Of a stretch of DNA of 64,000 nucleotides, positions 25,491-35,900 are shown in pieces. Position numbers and translations under genes: made by a program. This stretch comes from an uncultured Flavobacteriales bacterium (lineage in GTDB: Bacteria > Bacteroidota > Bacteroidia > Flavobacteriales_D > Sanyastnellaceae): NCBI GenBank assembly GCA_938082505.1, contig CALLLH010000021.1, positions 1 to 64,000 of the forward strand. Reading direction: 5' to 3'. Within the stretch, counting starts at the first letter, position 1; each line of letters starts with the position of its first letter. The notes under the pieces were generated by a model. That model did no database searches, was not told the origin of the DNA, and was given only the letters and a program-made list of their open reading frames with translations.

Positions 25491-26848
25491 CACCTAGGCA
25501 TGCGCATGCCTCCGGGCATCCCGCTCCGGGACATCATCCCGGCCAACCCCCGGCGGTTGCCACTGCCGCTCATCGCCTTCATCATCTTCTTCATCTCGCC
25601 AAACTGCTTGAGGAGTTGGTTGACTTCCTGGACACTGGTTCCACTGCCATGGGCAATGCGGCCTTTGCGGCTGCCGTTCAACATGTCCGGTTGTTTGCGC
25701 TCCTCCGGCGTCATGGAGCGGATGATGGCTTCAATGTGCTTGAAGGCATCGTCGTCAATGTCCACGTCCCGAAGGGCCTTGCCCATTCCGGGAACCATGG
25801 CAAGCAGGTCCTTGACATTGCCCATCTTCTTGACCTGCTGCACCTGTTCAAGAAAGTCTTCGAAATCGAAGCTGTTCTTGCGGATTTTCTTCTGGAGCTT
25901 GAGCGCACTTTCTTGGTCGAATTGTTCCTGGGCCTTCTCCACGAGGGTGACCACATCGCCCATTCCCAGTATCCGCTGGGCCATCCTGTCCGGGTGGAAT
26001 GGTTCCAGCGCCTCTGGCTTTTCGCCGGTTCCGACGAACTTGATCGGCTTGCCCGTCTCCTCGCGGATGGACAGGGCAGCACCACCCCGGGTATCGCCGT
26101 CCATCTTGGTCAGGATCACCCCGTCGAAGGCAATGCGCTCGTTGAATGCTTGGGCTGTCCGCACAGCGTCCTGTCCGGTCATGGCATCCACGACGAACAA
26201 GGTTTCCGAAGGCTGGACCGCCTCCTTGATGCGGGCGATTTCCGCCATCATCTCCTCATCCACGGCAAGCCTGCCCGCGGTGTCGACAATGACCACGTCA
26301 TTGCCATGGCTTCTCGCGTGGCGCAGGGCTGCCTTGGCGATTTCCACGGGGTTCTTTTGCTCCCGTTGGGTGAACACATCGACGCCGACGCGTTTCGCCA
26401 TGACCTCCAATTGGTCGATGGCCGCAGGGCGGTATACATCGCAGGCTACAAGGAGGGGACGCTTGCCCATCTTCGTCCTGAGGTGAAGGGCGATTTTGGC
26501 CGTGTGGGTGGTTTTGCCTGAACCCTGCAAGCCACTCATCAGAATCACGGCGGGCTTGCCTTTGATGTTGAGCTCCGTATGGGAGCTGCCCATGAATTCA
26601 GCCAGTTCCTCCTGGGTGATTTTGACCAGCAGTTGACCCGGCTTGACTGAAGTCAGGACTTCTTGGCCCAGAGCCCTGTCCTTGACGCGGTTGGCAAACC
26701 TTTTCGCTACGCTGTAATTGACATCCGCTTCAACCAGTGCACGCCTGATTTCCTTGGCCGTTTCACCGATATTGGCTTCCGTGATGATGGCTTCCCCGCG
26801 AATGCGCTGGAATGCCTTTTCAAAGCGATCACTGAGGTTTTCGAACAT
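25490..26848 (-). CDS. ffh: Signal recognition particle protein Ffh
   Basis: A 452-residue SRP54 GTPase that targets nascent membrane proteins. The N domain is followed by the G domain with GLQGSGKTT (106-114), DTAGRL and TKMDGDTRGGAAL. The C-terminal M domain is methionine-rich (GMGKALRDV, MKKMMKAMSGSG, ending GMPGGMRMPR). A promoter element lies 7 bases before the ATG. It is the first gene of a five-gene operon ending with the SGNH lipoprotein. Confidence 0.98.
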   Translation of the reverse strand: MFENLSDRFEKAFQRIRGEAIITEANIGETAKEIRRALVEADVNYSVAKRFANRVKDRALGQEVLTSVKPGQLLVKITQEELAEFMGSSHTELNIKGKPAVILMSGLQGSGKTTHTAKIALHLRTKMGKRPLLVACDVYRPAAIDQLEVMAKRVGVDVFTQREQKNPVEIAKAALRHARSHGNDVVIVDTAGRLAVDEEMMAEIARIKEAVQPSETLFVVDAMTGQDAVRTAQAFNERIAFDGVILTKMDGDTRGGAALSIREETGKPIKFVGTGEKPEALEPFHPDRMAQRILGMGDVVTLVEKAQEQFDQESALKLQKKIRKNSFDFEDFLEQVQQVKKMGNVKDLLAMVPGMGKALRDVDIDDDAFKHIEAIIRSMTPEERKQPDMLNGSRKGRIAHGSGTSVQEVNQLLKQFGEMKKMMKAMSGSGNRRGLAGMMSRSGMPGGMRMPR

Positions 26849-26855
26849 TGCGTGG

Positions 26856-26863
26856 CAAAGTTA
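26856..26863 (-). promoter_or_regulatory. -7 promoter element TAACTTTG before ffh
   Basis: A perfect TAnnTTTG on the minus strand, 7 bases before the ffh ATG. Confidence 0.6.
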
Positions 26864-26932
26864 GCGCGTCATGCCGGGCGCCAACGTTGGCGGGGTATTC
26901 GGTGACGTGTAGTCGACCAGAGGAAAAAAAAT

Positions 26933-26961
26933 ATCGACGAATAGCGCATATCATCGACGAA
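26933..26961. repeat. Pair of direct repeats ATCGACGAA, candidate operator
   Basis: Two exact copies of ATCGACGAA at 26933-26941 and 26953-26961, spaced 20 bases start-to-start (about two helical turns), directly upstream of the -7 element of the giant gene. A related TTCGTCGAA lies in the promoter spacer of the gene at 17274, whose product shares domains with this one. A regulator binding to both is inferred. Confidence 0.45.
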
Positions 26962-26967
26962 ATTGTG

Positions 26968-26975
26968 TAATTTAG
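26968..26975 (+). promoter_or_regulatory. -7 promoter element TAATTTAG before the giant gene
   Basis: One mismatch to TAnnTTTG, 14 bases before the ATG at 26990. There is no -33 TTG at the expected spacing; the direct repeats occupy that place instead. Confidence 0.45.
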
Positions 26976-26989
26976 AGGAGCTTAACTGC

Positions 26990-29900
26990 ATGAACATGCG
27001 CTTTCAACTGTACTCCCTCGCTTGTTTGCTGGTCTCCTTCATTGGTGCAGCATCCGCCCAAAACGCCTGCTATGACTTCGCTGGCGACACTGCAGGCTTC
27101 CACCTTTCCGTGGAAACCTACGCCACTGATGTGGTGGGTGGAATGACAACATACCGCGTCTTTTTGTCCACTCCGGACACAAATGACTTCGTATCAGCCT
27201 GCATTGGCGATGCGACGAATCCGTTGTTCCTGAACACAACGACGTCCTTTTACCAGGATCCGTTGGGTGGAACGACTGCGGCGTCCATCAATCCATTGTA
27301 CTACGGGCCGTTCCCCAACGCCGAATTCGACAGTTGGGTGACCATCGGCATTGCTGAACAGCCCGTTCTCAGTGCTGGAGAAACGGACGTTTCAGTGCTG
27401 GTCGATCCGAACGTCCCCTCGTGGGAAATCGGTTTCGGAGCCGGAGGGAATGTGGACATCGGCTCGCCCATCGGGGGGGGCTGGTATATCCTGCCGAGCA
27501 GCGCAAACGGTGTTTCGGGAGCAGACCAGAAGGTCCTGCTCGCTCAATTGACCACGGATGGGGAGATCAGTGGTCAGTTGTACGTGCAGATTTTTCCGAA
27601 TGGAGAGCAAGCTCAGTTGATCGAGACCACCTTCAGTTTTGCTACCACCACTTGCGGAGCAACCGGCTGCATGGACAGCAGCGCATGCAATTACGATGCT
27701 TCCGCCACGAGCGATGATGGCTCCTGCACCTATGCACAGGCCAACTTCGACTGCGACGGCAACTGCCTGACCACGCCCACTACATTCAATGTGGACATGT
27801 CCTGCAGCGGTGAGACTTTCTCTACTGTGCACGTGACCGGTCCGTGGTGTGGATGGTGCGGTGCCGAATCCTACAACACCCTCAGTGACGAGGATGGGGA
27901 CGGAGTCTATTCAGTTTCGGTCTGTATCCCTGCTGGAGACGTCGAGTACAAGTACATGATCGACAACTGGGCCGGACAGGAGAACCTCATTGATGATGCA
28001 CAATCGGGTGGGGCCTGCGCCGCCGTGACCGATGCCTCGACCTATGCCAACCGTCTGACGGCTTCAGGCTCTTCGACCAATGACACCTATGGCAGCTGCC
28101 TGACCTGCGACGAGCAGGCCGCAGCCGACCTCGGTTGCACGGATGACGATGCGACCAATTACAGCGCAGCGGCTTCCACGGATGACGGTTCCTGCATGTA
28201 CAACGTCACCTTCCAGGTGGACATGAGCCAGTCAGGCATGGCTTCCGGAGATGTGGCCTACATCAATGGCACCTTCAACGCTTGGTGCGGTGACTGCAAT
28301 CCACTCGACGACTCCGATGGCGATGGCATCTGGACTGCGACGCTGCCGTTGCCTCCGGGGGTGGTGGAATACAAGTTCACCATCAACGGATGGAGTGCCC
28401 AGGAGGAGCTCAGTGTAGGCTCCGCTTGTGACTACAATCCGACGGATGGCTTCGCCAATCGCGGTTTCGAATTGATTGATGCCCCATTGACCCTCCCATT
28501 GGTATGCTACAACAGCTGCTCTGTATGTGCCGAGGACATCGAAGGTTGCATGGACTCGACCGCTTCCAACTACAATGCGGATGCGACGGTGGCCGGTACC
28601 TGCCAGTATTCCGTGACGTTCCGTGTTGACATGGGCAACTTCGGCGGCTCATTCGGCGCCGTGAACGTCAACGGCTCCTTCAATGGATGGTGCGGCGCTT
28701 GCAACCCGATGACCGCAGTAGGAGATGATGTCTATGAGGTGACCCTCAACATCAGCGCCGATACCATTGAATACAAGTTCACCCTCGATGGCTGGTCCCA
28801 ACAGGAGGATTTGACTCCGGGCACTTCATGCACGAGCACAATCGATGGCTTCACGAACCGGAGCCTCGTGGTCAACAGCCCCCAGGACCTCGCCACCGTA
28901 TGCTGGAACAGCTGTGAGGCATGTGTTGACTTCCCGGGTTGCATGGATTCCTCTGCGGTCAATTACGACAGCACGGCCCTGATTGACGACGGGTCCTGTC
29001 AGTACACCGTGACCTTCCAGGTAGACATGGGCCAATACGGCCTTGACGAAGGGGACGTGGTCTACGTGAACGGCACCTACAATGGATGGTGCGGCACCTG
29101 CAATCCCATGGACGACAGTGATGGAGATGACGTTTGGAGCCTGACCGTCAATATTGGCGAAGGACTGCAGGAGTACAAGTTCACCATCAACGGGTGGACG
29201 GTCGACGAGCAATTCGACGGCTCGGAATCCTGCACGACGGCTCCTGCCGAGTTCGTGAACCGCGTCATCGATGTGACCGGAAATGCGACCTTGCCTGCGG
29301 TGTGCTGGAACAGCTGTGACGCATGCCCGGTTCCCGGTTGTACCGACGCGAACGCCTGCAACTTCATGCCTTCCGCCGATCAGGAGGACGGCAGCTGTAA
29401 TTTCTGCTGTGCCGCTTTGGGCAGCAACTTTGCCGGATATGGCCTCGAGCAGGAAATCGTTTCCCATGACGGCATTCCCGGAATGAAGACGTACCGTTTC
29501 TATATCACCACGCCCAATGCGGATGATGTGGTCAGCGCCATCAGCGGCGATTCCGACCTTCCGACCTTCGTGAACACCACGACTTCCTTCTATCAGGATG
29601 CTTCGGGTGGTTTGTTCCCCAATGGCATCAACCCCATTCTGTTCGGAGACTTTCCCTCCTTGCAGTTCGACAGCTGGTTGACCATCGGAATCGATCAGGC
29701 TCCCGATGTGGCCGCAGGAGAAGCCGCAATTTCATTGGCCGAAGCCGAGAGCTGGAGCACCGAGTTTGAAAGCGGCCAGAGTTTCGCCATCGACGGATTC
29801 TTCGGAGGTGCCTGGTATGTGACCAGCGACAACAGCAATGGCCTCGCAGGTGATGATCACAAAGTCCTCTTGGCCCAGCTGACCACGGATGGAGAACTGA

Positions 29901-32900
29901 GCGGACAATTCGTCGTGCAGGTTTTCCCGAATGGAATTGGCGATGGCCTGGGCGACATGGTAACCCTCACTTTCGGTCCCCATACGGATACGGAAGCACC
30001 GGCCTTTACTTCGGTTCCCCTCGATGTGACCGTGTCGTGCAGCGATGCACTGCCCACCGGAGAAGCCCAGGCGACCGATGCCTGCACGGAGGTGAGCATT
30101 TCCATGGAGGAGACCACCACGGGTGATGGATGCAATGGCACCGTCGTGCGCACGTTCACGGCCACCGATGTTGCCGGGAATTCCTCCACGGCGACATGGA
30201 CCATCACGATTCAGGATGATCAAGCGCCCACCTTCACGGCACCCGCGGATGTTGCCGTCAACTGCGGCGACGACCTTTCTCCGGCCAATACTGGGGATGT
30301 CACGGATGCCGCGGATTGCAACACCTTCAGCATCACTTACAGCGATGCCAACTTGTTCAATCAGAATCCCTGCGTGGGCGAGGGCATTGCTCGGACCTGG
30401 AGGGTGGAGGATGCCTGCGGCAATGAAGCCGTGAAGATCCAGGTCATCATGGTGAACGATGCGGCCGCTCCGACGTTCGTTGAGGTTCCCGCGGATACGA
30501 CGATTTCTTGCGATGCGGCTGTGCCGACCTCTGATGTAGTGGCCGCCGATGATTGCGGCAGTGTCTCCACGAGCCAGTCCGACGAGGTGGTCGAGGGAGA
30601 ATGCGATGGTGCTTCCACCATCCTGAGGACCTTCACCGCCCAGGATCCCTGCGGCAACACCAGCTCTTACGTTCAGACCATTTCCATCATTGACACCGTG
30701 GCGCCGACCTTTACGAATGTCCCCGCCGACGTGACCTACAGCGTCTATGATGACGTGCCAGTGGTCTTGGCCGAAGCTTCGGACAACTGCAGCGCCGCCA
30801 CGGTTCTGTACGAGGATGATCTCGACGCCAGTGCCAATGAATATGCGACCTTGATCCGCACCTTCACCGCGGTGGATGCCTGCGGAAACTCGGCCACCGC
30901 CGTTCAGACAATCACGGTACTCGAAGTACTCGGCTGCATCGATCCCCTTGCCTGCAACTTTGAAATAGGCGCCACAGCGGATGACGGCAGCTGCGACTAC
31001 TGTTCCTGTGATGGGGTGTTCCCACCTGCGGGTCCATTCGGCCTCGAAATCGATACGATCGAGGGAGGAATCGATGGCATGACCACTTACCAGGTGTTCA
31101 TTACCCTCGAAAATGCCGATGATTTCGTCAGCTCAGTGACCGGCGACTCCAGCAACCCCAGTTATGTGCGCACGAGCACTGCGTTCCATCAGGATGCGCT
31201 TGGATCGGCCAACGCCCACGGCATCAATGCCCTGGTGGTGGATGCGTTCCCCGCCCTGGCCTATGACAGCTGGGTGAGCATTGGCTTGAATTCGGCTGCC
31301 AATCCGGCCGACGGAGAAGGAGAAGTCTCCCTCGTGGAGGGTGAGCCCTGGGTCAGTGCTTTCGAAGCCGGTGGAGACATCGACCTGACCGGACAATATG
31401 GCGGTGGATGGTTCATCCTCAATGGCGCTTCCAATGGAAGCGCAGGCGATGGACTGCGCGTACTGCTCGGACAATTCACGACCGATGGCGTGTTCAGTGG
31501 CCAGCTCTATGTTCAGGTCTTCCCGCAAGGAGACGGCACGAACATGCAGTTCCAGACGTTGCGCTGGGGTGAGCCGCAGTGCGGCTGTCAGTTGGAGAAT
31601 GCGTGCAACTACGATCCTTCCACGGCCTACACCGACAATGACAACTGCCTGTATCCCGAGGACATCTACGGGGCTGTCCATTTCGATTGTGATGGCGCTT
31701 GCCTCAACGACAGCGATGGTGATGGCGTGTGTGACGAGGATGAAGTTCCGGGTTGTACCGACGATACGGCGTGCAACTATGCCGAGTCTGCTACTGACGA
31801 TGACGGATCATGTGAATACCCGCCTTACGGATACGAGTGTGATGGTTCCTGCATCTCCGACGGGGACAATGACGGCATCTGTGACTTGAATGAGGTTGCC
31901 GGTTGCAACCTGCCCAGTGCGTGCAACTACGATGCCGCGGCGACCGAGAATGATGGCAGCTGCACCTTCGACTGCTACGGCTGTACCGACAGCACCGCAG
32001 GCAACTTCGACGCGGGCGCATTGCTTGACGATGGCAGCTGCCAATACGGCGGTTGTACCAACAGCAATGCCATGAACTATGATGCGGATGCTGACTTCAA
32101 CGACGGATCCTGTCTGTTTGCCGGCTGTACGAATGTGTTGGCCTGCAACTTCACGCAGGGAGCCAACTTCGACGATGGTTCCTGTGACCTGCTGTCCTGC
32201 GCCGGATGTACGAACAGCCTGGCTTGCAACTATGATTCGACTGCTACGCTGTCTGACGGCAGCTGTGAGTTCTTCTCATGCCGTGGTTGCATGGAGGCCG
32301 GTGCCGTGAATTATGACGCCACAGCCACGATTGACGATGGTTCCTGCCTCTTCGGCGGATGTCTCGACCCAGGGGCCAGCAACTATGACGCCACGGTGGA
32401 CTTCAGCGATGGCACCTGTCAGTACGATGGTTGCACGAATCCACTGGCTTGCAACTTCGACATCAATGCCAACGTGAACGATGGCACTTGCGAGTTTGCT
32501 TCATGCTCCGGTTGCATGATCACATTTGCCTGCAACTATGATCCGGAGGCCACCATCCAGGTGGACAGTGCCTGTGACTTCTATGGTTGCTGTGGCGATC
32601 CTGCCGCCGACAACTATGAGGTGGGTGTTGCTGACTTCCTGACCTATGGTTGCACCTACGGAGGTTCTGCACCCATGGTGGAAGCCGTGGGATGTGAATT
32701 GCCCTTCGCGTGCAACTTCGGCGATGCCGTGAACGACTGTGAGTTCTCATCCTGCGCTGGATGTACGGAAGCGCTCGCCTGCAATTTCGATTCGACAGCC
32801 ACGATCCCCGTTACCTGTCTCTACCCTGAGGACATTTTCGGTGTGGACTATGTCGACTGCATGGGTGACTGTTTGACCGACACCAACGCCAATGGCCTCT

Positions 32901-35900
32901 GTGATGAGGTCGAGGTGAGCGGTTGCACGAATCCCCTCGCTTGCAACTACGACGCCCTCGCGACTTTCGATGATCAATCCTGTGACACGTTGAGCTGTTA
33001 CGGTTGCACAGACTCCGGTGCGTGCAACTACGACGCCTCGGCCACTCAGAACGACGGCTCCTGTGACTATGTGACCTGCTTCGGTTGCATGGATGCCACT
33101 GCGTGCAATTATGATGCGAGTGCCATCTACAGTGACGGCTCCTGCAACTATGCACCAGGGCCCTTGCTGGACTGCAATGGAGACTGCATCAACGACGGCA
33201 ACAACAATGGCATCTGCGACGAGCAGGAGACACTTGGTTGCATTGACATCAATGCCTGCAACTTCGATGCCGATGCCACCTTCAACGATGGCTCATGCGA
33301 ATACTTGAGTTGCACGGGTTGCACCAACGCTTCCGCCTGCAACTATGATGCATCCGCGACCATCAATGATGGGGGCTGTGAATTCACCAGCTGCTTGGGC
33401 TGTACGGATGCCACGGCCTGCAACTATGATGCGGACGCCACCCAAAGCGATGGCAGCTGCACCTACCCCGTGCCGGAGTACGACTGCAATGGAGACTGCC
33501 TCTTGGACACCGACGGTGACGGCATTTGTGATCCCTTCGACGGCAACTTCAGCGGTTGCATGGACCCCATTGCCTGCAACTATGCTCCGTTGGCCGATGA
33601 GGACGATGGCTCCTGTGATTTCTGCAGCTGTGCGGGATACACCTCGGACCTGCCGCAGTATGGCGTGGAAATCGAGGAGTACGCCACCAACGGCATCTCC
33701 GGTTACATCACCTACCGCGTGTACATCACGTTGCCGAATGCTACGGACAAGGTGAGTGCGATCACGGGTCAGACCGCGAACCCTACATACGTAGAGACCA
33801 CGGGTGACTTCTACCAGCACCCCAATGGCGGTGTCTTCCCCAATGGCATCAACCCCATCCTCTACAACTTCGTACCCGAGATTGAGTTCGACAGCTGGTT
33901 CACCATCGGTATCGATGCTGCTCCTGTCAGCGCGAACGGTGAAGGCAACATTCAAGGCCTGCCCGAGCCCGACCCCTGGAGCTCATTGTTTGAGAGTGGT
34001 TCCGGTTTCTCGATCGATGACATCATCGGTTCCGGTTGGTTCGTCAACCCGGACGTGACCAACGGAATTGCGGGCGACGACAACAAGGTCCTGCTCGCCC
34101 AGTTGACCACCAACGGTGAACTCAGCGGACAGTTCTATGTCCAGGTGTTCCCAGAAGGCAACAACGTCAACCAGGAGCGCGTCACCCTGACCTTCGGAGG
34201 CAGCCAGTGCGGCTGTACGGATGTCACGGCATGCAACTTCTCCGCAAGCGCCATCATCGATGACGGCAGCTGCTACTATCCCCAGTTCGGATATGGCTGC
34301 GACGACGTCTGTCTGTTCGACAGTGAGGCGCCCCAGTTCACGGAAATCCCCGTGGATATCAATGTGAGCTGCACGGCCGACATCAGTGTGGTCATGCCCG
34401 CGGCCACCGACAACTGCGACCAGGATTTGACCTTCACCTACAATGACGAGATCATTGACGGCCCTTGCGGTGAGACCTTCGACATCATCCGGACGTACAT
34501 CGTCACCGATGACTTCGGTTATGCCGATACCGTATCCCACGTGATCCATGTGGTGGATGAGCAGGCTCCGATCTTCACGAACGTCCCCGCAAACGCCACC
34601 TTGGAATGCGGTGATCCCCTCCCGACCAACCAGGCCGTGGCTGTGGACAACTGCAATGGCGTCACCATCACACATGCTGATGAAATGACCGTCACGGGTT
34701 GCGGCAACTCAGGCACCCTGGTCCGCACCTGGTATGCCGAGGATGCGTGTGGCAATGTGAACGAGGCTGCGACGACATACACCATCGTGGACAACACGGC
34801 TCCGGCCATCGCTGATGTCCCAGCCAACCTGACGATCGGATGTGAGGAAGACTATGACTTCCCGAACCCGACGGCGAGTGATGCCTGTGGAAGTGTGGAG
34901 CTTTCCGAGGAGATGACCGTGCTGGATGGTGGATGCCCGAACAGCTACACGATCGTCCGGACTTTCACGGCCATCGACGCCTGTGGCAACTTCAGCCAGG
35001 CCGTGCAGAGTGTGACCGTTGTGGATGATGACGCTCCAGTGTTGGCCGGCTTGCCTGCCGACCTGACGCTCGAATGCGGAGATGCCATCCCTGAGACAGG
35101 CGTAACGGCGGAGGATGCCTGCGCCGGCACCATGGAAGTCACTTATTCCGACGTGGAAGTGACCTTGGATGCCTGTCAATATCAGGTGGTCCGGACTTTC
35201 GCAGCAACGGATTCCTGCGGCAATACGGCCACACATGATTGGACGATCACATTCGAGGACACCACGGCTCCGACCTTCACGGCTCCTGAGGATGTGACAC
35301 TCGACTGCTCCGACGACATCAATCCGGCCAATGCGGGTGATGTGTCCGACGAAGCGGACCTGTGCGATGCTGCACCGGGTGTGAGCTACACTGACGTCGT
35401 GACCGATGGCGTGTTCTCTCTTGAGGGCATGACCGCCGACCTGCGCGTTGAGCTCCGCCTTGACAACCTGGCTGCCTTCCCGCGCGTGCTGGAGGCAAAC
35501 GGCGTCACCATCGGCAGTGGCATGGAATTGACCTTGGCTGATCAGATTTCCAACCCGCTCAACTTGCGCGGTGCCTTGGAGATCGACATCACGGGCAACC
35601 AGATTGGTTTGTCTGTAGCCGACGTCATCGGTGCCGAGAGCTATGACTACATCGAAGTGCGCATCAGCAACATTTCTGGTGCGGGCGTCATCGGGGCGAA
35701 CATCGACCAGGGCAACCTGCTGAGTGACGCCGCTTCTGCTGACTGGGTTGTATCGACACTGGCCAATGAAATTGTGTTGGTCCTCGATGAGGTGGATGGC
35801 GCTACGCTCTCCATCCAGGATGGTGGCTCGGCTTCCTTGGCCGCTTTGAGTCCAATCAACTGCTTGACCGACAACATCATCACCCGTACATGGACGGTGA

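Noticed and set aside
24396-26486. 696-codon plus-strand frame spanning folD and ffh
   Set aside because: It is antisense to two highly conserved genes and lacks any recognisable motif.
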